From NCBI RefSeq assembly GCF_026262505.1, contig NC_067207.1, positions 23,280,082 to 23,344,081 on the forward strand: 64,000 nt of DNA, written 5' to 3'. Source of the DNA: Trichomonas vaginalis G3 (taxonomy: Eukaryota; Parabasalia; Trichomonadida; Trichomonadidae). Each line of letters starts with the position of its first letter. Within the stretch, counting starts at the first letter, position 1. The notes below the pieces were generated by a model. That model ran no database searches. It saw nothing but the letters and a program-made list of their open reading frames with translations, and was not told the origin of the DNA. The position numbers and the translations under genes were made by a program. Positions 56,457 to 64,000 of the stretch are shown here, in pieces.

Positions 56457-56620
56457 GTTAAGATTTCCTGGACTGTTGTCAAAATGTCATGTTGTCTCAT
56501 TTTTTCAGAGAAGTTCGTTTAACCGAGGGACCGAGGGACCGAGGGACCTGGTGTTATACTAAACATCTTCAGGGGCTAGAGGGGCGCAGCCCTGGAAGCC
56601 CCAATACCTTTTTTTTTTTT
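56450..56620 (-). repeat. Right terminal inverted repeat of the Maverick
   Basis: The reverse complement of the left end: three GAGGGACC units (56525-56548), GAAGCCCCAATACC and a T-run. It matches 24256-24415 with about two differences in 160 bases. Confidence 0.95.
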
Positions 56621-56626
56621 TAAATA
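56621..56626. repeat. Right copy of putative target-site duplication TAAATA
   Basis: Identical to 24232-24237 on the other side of the element. The exact border is uncertain because the element ends in homopolymer runs. Confidence 0.55.
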
Positions 56627-59125
56627 TTATGGATAAATAACACTAAGGAAAACTTTGGAATCTTCAATTTTAAGGATACCCTTACGTGTCAGATTTTTTG
56701 CGCATACGAAGAAGTCATGCTAGACATGAGCTATAAACCTGAAATTTTAGCAACATATTTAAAACTTTTTAAACTACAATACACTTTAATATTCAAGAAC
56801 AAAAATATTCTTTTTAGAAATTACATAATTATTTTATGTGAAATCTATATAAAAACATATTTTGCGAGCGTAACTTTTTTCTTTATAAGCACCTTATATG
56901 ACTGATAAACTGTGAAGGCACATAATTGTTAATTCATAGAGTTGATATGTTTCCAAAATTGAGAGGAAATTTGAAAATTGAATACCCTTTCAATTCAATT
57001 TTCAAAAGATATCAGCTCCTTCAATAATTGAAGGACGATTTTGATCATTTGCTCTTAAAACAAGTATGCCATGGAGAAAAAAGTTACGCTCGCAAATCTG
57101 AAATATAACTATCATATAAAAAATTAAATTTCTAATTTTTACTCTATAGATATTATTGGCCACTTGTGTAATGCATAAAAGTTTATGTCATATGCATACA
57201 TTTGGAAGTATGGAGACGAGGGAAATTACTTCTATGAGGCACTAGGATTTTTAAAAATTTCTCTATCGGACTCACTATTCAATTTCTCGAAAATTAAAAA
57301 AAATCAATAATAGCTAAAATGTATTATGCATAACAAATTTTAATGTTACACGGTATTTTTTTGAACTTCATGACATGAATTTTCTTTATATTATTTTTTT
57401 TTTTGGATTTTCTATGATTTATGCGATAGGCTGGAACAACATTGTAAGTGCAATGATATCATTTATAGGAAATCTAAAACTTCAGCATTCAGAACTCGCA
57501 ACCACAAAAATATTCATTTGCTAAGTAAGTAAAGTTGATTAAGTTCGACACTTAGCTTTTATACGTAAAACCAAGTGTGTATTGTTATTTCTTGTTAAAT
57601 TATTGAGAAAAAATAAATTGTAAGAGAAACGATACTGATTATTGAAATAATATTGAGGGTAGCTGCAGATTTCTTCATTAACATGCCGGAAATTTGTTAA
57701 TCTTGGTTTTCTATCATAAAATCTGTCGAAGAATCTAAAAACGGAGATATGAAATAGAGATCATGTAAATCTAGAGTATCCTGTCAGAAAAATAGACTAA
57801 GCATGTAACCCTTTTTGGTCATAAACACTTTTTACCACTTAGTCATACAGATGATCATTAAATTTAAACGAGCACTTTTTTGTCAGAATTTATTCTTTTA
57901 CAAAGACAGAAGATTTTAGTATTATTTAATATTAGTGCTGTAGCAAAATTCAAAAAACGGTGAAAATTCAGTGAATTTGTGAATTCACATTTTTTTTCGA
58001 CATTTTTCTTGATATATCCATGCACATTAAGAACACAGCTTTGATACGCTTAAAAAAGCATATTTCATATGAAATTGTTAAAGAAATAAACAATTTATAT
58101 AAAAATTGCACTTATGGGCAGTTTAGATATATAATTTATATATAACATATATACAAATCCATAGACAAAGTGCAATAACTACAATGTTGTAGAAAATTAC
58201 AGCAGAAATACTGACTTTTTGAAGGATAATAAGAATTCTTCTAAATGTTGTATTTTTTAATTTGATTGATTTTTTTACTATTTCATTAATCTTTTATGAA
58301 TAATAATTATTTTTAATATATGTGCTATTAAAATTTCAAATTTTGACTAATATATCTAAGTTATCTGAACGAAACATTTAGAAAATATCATACTTACATT
58401 GAAATAGCAAGTAGAGCATATTAATAGCAAGTTTCTTGGCTTTATATCTATCATCTATTGTTGTTTGATCAAACAAAATTCACTCTATTATATGGTGTCA
58501 ATTAATTAAAACAATTTTTAATAGTTATTTATTTAGTGCGAATAAGTGCAAACTCATAAATGAATAACTTAATAGTAGAAATGAATTATCTGATATAAAT
58601 CTCACATTTTGTCCATCAGAAATACTTTAATTGCATACGCATAACTATTAGTAATACGTCTGGAGTGTCAATTAATAACAATCCCACAACAAGTAAAATT
58701 CAGATTTTTATTAAACTTATTTTTTCCTAAAAGTTTTCTCAAATTACTATATATACATATGTGGATAAAATAATAGTAATATTGTAAAAAATTAGATAAT
58801 TTTTTTATTTGAGAACCTCTCAAAAGTTCATTCAATTTATCAATTGTTTCAGTTTGATGTATATTCATTTCTGGAGCTCAAAACTTTAGCAATCATGACA
58901 ATATCATATTCTCTTTCTAACTACGCAATGTAAGGGTATCCTTAAATAAATATAGCATCTGAAAGCCAAAATCAATCTCAGTATATATGCACCCTTTCCA
59001 ATAGATATAAATTTATTCAAACAATACTGATTAAAAACAAAATTTACATTGCCAGAAATCAATAATTTGACACTTTACAAGTACACAATTTATATTATTT
59101 TTGAGAGATAATCTGACCTTTTCTC
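56627..59125. other. Long intergenic region right of the Maverick
   Basis: About 2.5 kb of host DNA without a recognisable gene. Short frames at 56717-56905 and 58668-58868 are Phe/Ile/Lys-rich and not convincing. It holds the inverted-repeat unit at 56861-57096 and, near 59100, the promoter of the RPS28 gene. The composition is very AT-rich. Confidence 0.5.
56861..57096. repeat. Foldable 236-bp unit with perfect 21-bp inverted ends
   Basis: TTTGCGAGCGTAACTTTTTT(C) at 56861-56881 is the exact reverse complement of 57076-57096. Inside lie further inverted pairs: GAAAATTGAA/TTCAATTTTC near 56972-57005 and CCTTCAATAATTGAAGG near 57018-57034. No clear target duplication flanks it. It could be a MITE-like non-autonomous transposon or a structured RNA locus. 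Confidence 0.7.
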
Positions 59126-59332
59126 ATGGAAACAAGCCAGGAGCAAGTTAAGTTAGCTGTTGTTAAGCAAGTTATCGGCCGTACAGGTTCCCGCGGTGGT
59201 GTTACACAGGTTCGCGTCGAATTCCTTGATGACTCAAACCGTTCCCTTGTTCGTAACGTTAAGGGCGCCGTTCGCGAGGGTGATATCCTTTCACTTCTTG
59301 AAACAGAGCGTGAAGCACGCCGCCTTAGATAA
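59126..59332 (+). CDS. RPS28: Ribosomal protein S28e (eS28)
   Basis: The 68-residue product matches the eukaryotic/archaeal S28 family over its whole length: [61 protein letters not shown]. The conserved GRTGSRG and the [12 protein letters not shown] end are diagnostic. It is a component of the small ribosomal subunit near the mRNA exit/decoding platform. Codon use is strongly biased to C-ending and favoured codons (CGC, GTT, CTT, AAG), in contrast to the AT-rich flanks, as expected for ribosomal proteins. Confidence 0.97.
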   Translation: METSQEQVKLAVVKQVIGRTGSRGGVTQVRVEFLDDSNRSLVRNVKGAVREGDILSLLETEREARRLR

Positions 59333-59896
59333 ACTATTCTAAAGAATACTTTTTAAAATCGATACGTTATACCATTAATTCCAATATTTTTTTAAAAAAT
59401 ATTTTTAATATTTTTTTAAAGTGTAAAAACACAATAGATACTTACATTTCCAAGCATCAAAAAACACTATGATGAACTATGTAATAAGAAAATTGATATT
59501 TTTCGTGGAATCTATGCATCTGAAATTTTACAAAATTCATTCTTTACATGTCAAACTGCATATGATGGCAAATAATGAATATAATCACACACTAATTTTC
59601 AAGATCAGATTCAACAGTATCTGGAAATTTACTGCTGGATTTATGCAGACAACAAAGTACATTTTCGAAAGAGGTGCTGAGAAAATACAGGTAGTCGTAA
59701 ATGAACTCCTTCTATCCATATGAAGTTGTATATGCACTGTTAAGTAATTGAAGACATAGAGCATTTCAATTTCGTTTCTTTTCGATTGAAAACATAAGAC
59801 GGGAAAATAAAATGTGCTCATTCAAAATTGAATATGAGTTGACAGTATAAGGATAGTTATATCCAACAATTTTTGAGGCAATCTGAAATTCATTTG
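59333..59896. other. Intergenic between RPS28 and the BTB-like remnant
   Basis: AT-rich spacer. A frame of 84 codons at 59469-59723 and an opposing one at 59585-59821 are open, but neither looks like a real protein; both are rich in Phe, Ile, Lys and Asn. Confidence 0.4.
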
Positions 59897-60805
59897 ATGG
59901 AATTCCATTTTCATTCACCATACTCTGAGCATATTCTTAACTATAACACAGATGATAACTGCACAATAGAAAACCAAGGTGTGCAGTACACAGTAAGCAT
60001 GCCATATGCAGTAATGGCATTTTTCAAAATTTATGATTCTTATCAAATGGAAAAGACATGCCGATCATTCGAAATTAATTGCAATCTGGAAACAGATGAA
60101 ACTAAGCTATTACTTGAATCATTGCTTACAAAAGGATCAATATTTGTTAAAGATGTCACTCTCGAACTCCTTTCATCTATCACTAATATTGCAGTTGAAC
60201 TTAATTTTCCAATGTTAAAAGATTACCAAAGAAAATTATCAAGCAATATTTGAATTCACAAACAGATTAGGCGATTATTCACAAGTATTAGAATTTATAA
60301 TAAGCACGTTTAACACGTATAATGAAGAAAATATTGCAAAGTCATTAATTAAATTTGGCACTAAATTCGCTGTTGATCTATTTTCTTCTACAAAATTAAC
60401 TGTGAATAATGAAAACCAAGTTGCTAATGTTCTGATTAAGATTATCAAAACAGATAAATCTTTCTCATGTGCTTTAGAATGTCTCTATCTTGAGTGGCTC
60501 ACTGATGATAAATTACAAGAACTTTTTAACTTCGTTGAGAAAGGAAATATAATTCCATAAACACCTTCAAGAATTCGAGACCATTTCTCCTTAAAACTAA
60601 GTACCCAAGGAATGCTATCATATTAAATTATTATTCTTGCCAAAAAAATGTTGTTGTAGTTTCTGCGGATTATCCAAACGAAACTGATTCTATTAAAATT
60701 AATGGAGTCTATATTCCAATTAAAAAATTAATTGGCTCTAATTATGTTTTTAGCCAACTAAACACTGGTAGCACAAAATGTATTCAATATTACAATTACA
60801 TTTAA
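59897..60805 (+). pseudogene. Decayed BTB-like host gene
   Basis: From ATG 59897 (MEFHFHSPYSEHILNYN) the reading frame gives a BTB-like end: YAVMAFFKIYDSYQMEKTCR, then VTLELLSSITNIAVELNFPM, LKDYQRK, like the last helices of BTB folds. The frame closes at 60253. Protein-like text continues in another frame (AIFEFTNRLGDYSQVLEFII to LEWLTDDKLQELFNFVEKGN, stop near 60557), and again later (VVVVSADYPNETDSIKINGV to 60805). This pattern shows a host gene interrupted by at least two frame changes near 60220 and after 60557. Such BTB-like proteins form large, fast-changing families in T. vaginalis. Sequencing error is an alternative for either break. Confidence 0.6.
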
Positions 60806-61198
60806 ATGTTACTTCCTATAAAATTATAAGTACAACTATTTAAACAACAATTTTTTAAAGTTCAAATCACTTCTTAATTTTGAAAGCTCCAAAAAGAAGT
60901 TTTCATAAATATCAAATTTAATATTATTAAAAAAACTATCTGTTATATGCTTGATTCATTAAAATATCATTGAGCTTATTATAAATTGTTGTCTAAAGCT
61001 TGTAGATAGAGTTTGCAGATTAGAATCTTTTGTGATATAGCTTCAAATGAACTCCTTATTTAGTAATTTACAATGCTTATACATATTATAATTAGTTAAT
61101 ACTCCAATTTACGTATTATGTCAGTCAAGAACACAAGATACAGAAGGAGTTCTGGATTTGGAAGGTGACGATTATTTTCTATCGTCTCTGTCAGAAGA
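60806..61198. other. Spacer upstream of VPS18
   Basis: AT-rich spacer of 390 bases. An ATG at 61118 opens a frame of only 16 codons (MSVKNTRYRRSSGFGR). I found no trichomonad-type intron signals (GTAYGT...ACTAACACACAG) that would join it to the next gene. Confidence 0.4.
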
Positions 61199-64000
61199 AT
61201 GCGTTCTCTGCAGTCCCGCGATCGCTTAACTGTAACAGAACGTGAAGATCCAGATTCTTATACAGCAGAAAGGCGTTGGATTCTTGGTTCCAGGCTTCAA
61301 CCTGTTTCTCCTGTTGAAAAAGTGATGAGACTTCCGAAAAACACTACTCATTTCGTCCAGAACGGTCCATACTCGATCACCGTCAACGACTACAAAAATT
61401 TATTCTTACAAGTAACTCGAACATCCGGAAATAAAGCCGAAGAAATTAATTTAGAATCAAATGTTGAAATTATCATTCCTTCTCCAGCAGAAGGCTACTT
61501 CCTTGTATCACTCTCTAATCAACCGCTTAGACTCATTGAACCAGATGGAAGGCAGCGTCGTTTTCCTCAAAATACTTTTCAATTGACAACAACTTCATTC
61601 GAATGGATAGATAACAGAGATAGTCTTTTACTCCTTGCAGGCACTATGTTCGGTCACATCGACTGTTTTACAATTACACGAAGTAATATCGTAGATAATC
61701 AATTTATTATTGACGAACACAAAGCTCCTATCTCATCTCTTGCCTATTTAGAGTACCATGGTGAGAAATTCATCTTAGTTGGCACATTCTTTGACCTAAT
61801 TATCCTTAAATGGAGCGATTACACTAAAAACCCTGAACATTACAAGACAATCGAGCGCATAAGCGAGAAAAAGATTTGTATCCCATCGTTCGTCATTACA
61901 AACCAGAAATACATTGCTTGGCTGACAAATGAAGATCTTCGAGTGTTTACTCCCGAACAACTACTACATTCTGACAATGAATGCAAGCGTATGCCATTCG
62001 AGCATCTCAAGCACATTATCCAGATCGAGCCACAGATCTTCCTTTCCCAATTAAACCGTCCATGCGTTATGAGTAAACACCATGTCATTATTGCAGCGCC
62101 AAGTGTGGTCGTAGGCTTCGATTTGAAGACCCTGGAAACCGCTTTTCGCTTTCCATTCACAAATACGATTACTTCGATGTTTTTAACGCCAAATCTACTT
62201 TCTATTGTAACTACATCACACTTATACAAGATAGATCTCGCAGACGAACGAGAAATCTCACCAATTGTCTTAGTTTCGGATGTAAAAAATCAGATGATCC
62301 AAAAGAAGCAAACAAGCGAAGGCGTTACATTGGCAGAACTTCTTTCGGCTCTACTTGAGAATAATGACTTCAAAGGAGCAATACAAACACTACACAACGC
62401 TTTAGCAAATATTCCACTTCCGAAAGTCGACGACAACGAAAATGTACCACTCAGCGAAGAAGCTGTAGAAGAAATATGCATAGAATTCTTACTTTACGAG
62501 CTCAACGTCATTACATTATGCAATAAAGATGAAAAAGTCGACTTAAAACCATCGAGAGTAATAAATACGAATGGCAAATACGATATGCTAGCCTCTCTTG
62601 CACATCTGCTTCGCCTCAGAGAGTTCTCAAGAGCAGGAGACAAGATTCGAGATGAAAGTGTCATTACTTCTCTTGGTAGAACCGAAACCGCGGTTGCAAT
62701 GTTATTAGAAAAGGCATACAGCCAATCCGAGCACGACGCCCATATCCTAAGCGCTCTTAATTCTGCATTATTGATTCATCCAGACGAACAACAGTATCTT
62801 GTAGAGTCAATCAGTGCAAAGAAGCGCGAGGAAGCAACATCTATACTCGAAAACAACTCCGCCGCTTTCAGCGAAGCCATCCTTTGCTTCTTAAAACCTT
62901 CAACTCCGAAAGATGTCGCTGACAAAGTGACTTCCTTCATTAGCGAAGATCGTAAACGCGATATAATAAAATTACTGACCCAGAAAGGTCTCGACGACAA
63001 GCAGAAAGACACAATTGTCAACGCATTAGATATCTTGATCGAAATTGCCGAAAAAGAGAAGCTCCCGAGCGTAATTATGCGTTACAGAGAGATCGTTGAG
63101 GACCACTGCAAGTCCAAAGACATCAACGACATGAAGGTTCTCTCAGTTTTGAATTTTTCAATGCCATATTTGCCCGGCCAATTATCTACGAATATGTGTC
63201 TTGCGATTATTAAAGACATTGCGACATCGAAAAACAAGTTTTCTTCGATTGATATCGCATTATGGAACTTGGCATTGGCAAATGACGAACCAGCGGCCAA
63301 GAAGGACGAAGAACTCCACAAGATGATAAAAGATGTCACTTTGGAGTTCCATATTAACAATGTTCCGGAGACTTTTGAGCATTTAATAAGGAGAGGATTG
63401 TATATCTCAGCTGCTGATGTTGCTTTACAGGCAAAGATGTATTCCAAAGCCGTTTACGCTGTTTCCTGCTATCCGCATGAAGCAGAAAACAACAGAAGAG
63501 AAATATTAATTCGAAGATACATCAGAATGACTCCTAGATCGATGTGGCAGGACTTGTGCAAGAAGTACAATGTTTCACATATCGACGAAGAGGAGAAAGA
63601 TGGAGAAGGACCAAGCCAAGCAAGATTAGTTGAAAAATTCAAGGATTTGCGTCAGAAAATCAAAGATTTGAGGAACAAAGCGGCCGAATCAGCCGATTTC
63701 CTCGAGCAAATCAACAATTGGGGTGACGTTTTGCCTCAAGCAAGCGAAAGATGCGCTGAATGCGGAAAACAAATCGGAACAGAACAGGCTTACGCGTTTT
63801 CATGCGGACATACATTCCACGCAAGTTGTATGAAGGCTGCTGCGTTCGATACTTTGTCTGTTTCGAATCAGAACAAATTGCTGTCGTTTAAATCATCGAA
63901 ATTGACACCTGAAGAGAGGAAAATCGTTGAGGACATTCTCCTTGACGACTGCCCAAAGTGCGGATTGGCTTCTGTGAATTTGATCAGAATTCCGATTGTA
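61199..64000 (+). CDS. VPS18: Vacuolar sorting protein Vps18 (HOPS/CORVET subunit), 3' end beyond the window
   Basis: An open frame of 934 codons runs from ATG 61199 (an in-frame TGA lies 33 bases upstream) to the window end. The N-terminal part (about 30-340) is strand-rich, as in the Vps18/Pep3 beta-propeller (FVQNGPYSITVNDYKNLFLQ, YHGEKFILVGTFFDLIILKW). Clathrin-type helical repeats follow, then a coiled coil (about 812-842) and a complete RING-H2 finger: Cys852/855, Cys869, His871, His874, Cys877 and Cys918/921. A CGHTFH core inside the finger is typical for Vps18. The protein is a core subunit of the HOPS and CORVET tethers, which drive endosome and lysosome fusion. Family length is about 970, so few residues are missing. 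Codon use is moderately biased. Confidence 0.92.
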   Translation, partial: MRSLQSRDRLTVTEREDPDSYTAERRWILGSRLQPVSPVEKVMRLPKNTTHFVQNGPYSITVNDYKNLFLQVTRTSGNKAEEINLESNVEIIIPSPAEGYFLVSLSNQPLRLIEPDGRQRRFPQNTFQLTTTSFEWIDNRDSLLLLAGTMFGHIDCFTITRSNIVDNQFIIDEHKAPISSLAYLEYHGEKFILVGTFFDLIILKWSDYTKNPEHYKTIERISEKKICIPSFVITNQKYIAWLTNEDLRVFTPEQLLHSDNECKRMPFEHLKHIIQIEPQIFLSQLNRPCVMSKHHVIIAAPSVVVGFDLKTLETAFRFPFTNTITSMFLTPNLLSIVTTSHLYKIDLADEREISPIVLVSDVKNQMIQKKQTSEGVTLAELLSALLENNDFKGAIQTLHNALANIPLPKVDDNENVPLSEEAVEEICIEFLLYELNVITLCNKDEKVDLKPSRVINTNGKYDMLASLAHLLRLREFSRAGDKIRDESVITSLGRTETAVAMLLEKAYSQSEHDAHILSALNSALLIHPDEQQYLVESISAKKREEATSILENNSAAFSEAILCFLKPSTPKDVADKVTSFISEDRKRDIIKLLTQKGLDDKQKDTIVNALDILIEIAEKEKLPSVIMRYREIVEDHCKSKDINDMKVLSVLNFSMPYLPGQLSTNMCLAIIKDIATSKNKFSSIDIALWNLALANDEPAAKKDEELHKMIKDVTLEFHINNVPETFEHLIRRGLYISAADVALQAKMYSKAVYAVSCYPHEAENNRREILIRRYIRMTPRSMWQDLCKKYNVSHIDEEEKDGEGPSQARLVEKFKDLRQKIKDLRNKAAESADFLEQINNWGDVLPQASERCAECGKQIGTEQAYAFSCGHTFHASCMKAAAFDTLSVSNQNKLLSFKSSKLTPEERKIVEDILLDDCPKCGLASVNLIRIPIV

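Larger units (their letters stand above)
24238..56620. mobile_element. Maverick/Polinton DNA virus-like element, broken fossil
   Basis: An element of 32.4 kb with inverted ends of about 160 bp that are nearly identical, a possible 6-bp target duplication and the Polinton gene set: retroviral-type integrase, protein-primed family B polymerase region, packaging-ATPase region, double-jelly-roll major capsid region and probable minor capsid proteins. I did not recognise an adenovirus-type cysteine protease; it may lie among the unknown genes or in the assembly gap. The element is broken, with at least a dozen apparent interruptions spread over several genes, though many other frames look whole. 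Its ends differ at only about two sites, so the insertion is young by that measure. It is longer than usual for trichomonad Mavericks, and internal duplications plus a 100-N gap suggest a composite or a misassembled core. Confidence 0.93.

Noticed and set aside
24238-56620. LTR retrotransposon or endogenous retrovirus, because of the integrases
   Set aside because: Ends are inverted, not direct, repeats; there is no reverse transcriptase, and pPolB plus capsid regions mark a Polinton.
56717-56905. 62-codon plus-strand frame right of the Maverick
   Set aside because: Composition is Phe/Ile/Tyr/Lys-rich without pattern, and it overlaps the 236-bp inverted-repeat unit.
59469-59821. Opposing frames of 78-84 codons between RPS28 and the BTB-like remnant
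   Set aside because: No protein-like pattern; they overlap on opposite strands in AT-rich spacer.
61118-61168. Upstream ATG as the true start of VPS18
   Set aside because: It opens only 16 codons in another frame, and no trichomonad intron consensus is present to connect it.
62290-63447. Minus-strand frames within the VPS18 gene
   Set aside because: Antisense shadows of a clearly coding plus strand.

Overview
The window looks like the nuclear genome of a trichomonad, most likely Trichomonas vaginalis. It is very AT-rich, its host genes are intronless as far as I can see, 5' leaders are short, and several starts lie just downstream of a TCAYTTTT-type initiator. The host gene set is eukaryotic (Polo kinase, HECT ligase, bromodomain proteins, Vps18, PheRS beta, RPS28). 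A giant Maverick/Polinton sits in the middle; these elements make up a large part of the T. vaginalis genome.

Left host block (1-24231): the end of an unidentified gene; a phosphofructokinase-family gene with altered catalytic motifs; a membrane glycosyltransferase-like gene; a surface protein with one C-terminal membrane helix; a Polo-like kinase; a tiny membrane protein; an AZUL+HECT ubiquitin ligase; a gelsolin-like actin-binding protein; two small paralogous bromodomain genes on either side of a 1167-residue helical protein and an LRR-like protein; PheRS beta; and an 879-residue unknown protein with a heptapeptide repeat.

Maverick/Polinton (24238-56620, about 32.4 kb): bounded by inverted repeats of about 160 bp that are nearly identical, with a possible TAAATA target duplication. 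Its parts are a Dam-like adenine methyltransferase, small amphipathic minor-capsid-like proteins, two phage-tail-fibre-like proteins, two different retroviral-type integrases, a packaging-ATPase region, a KilA-N protein, a protein-primed family B polymerase region, a double-jelly-roll capsid region and several unknown genes. It also carries its own promoter-like motif, a repeated 14-bp palindrome and an iteron-like array. The element is a broken fossil with at least a dozen apparent interruptions. It holds an internal direct duplication and an inverted duplication that starts exactly at a 100-N assembly gap (48850-48949). The central architecture may therefore be partly an assembly artefact. 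The near-identical ends suggest a recent insertion.

Right host block (56627-64000): 2.5 kb without a gene but with a foldable 236-bp inverted-repeat unit; ribosomal protein S28e; a decayed BTB-like gene; and most of VPS18 with its complete RING-H2 finger, running off the window end.

The least ordinary signals are the phage-fibre-like genes, the element-specific promoter and palindrome grammar, and the methyltransferase segment copied into the right end of the Maverick.
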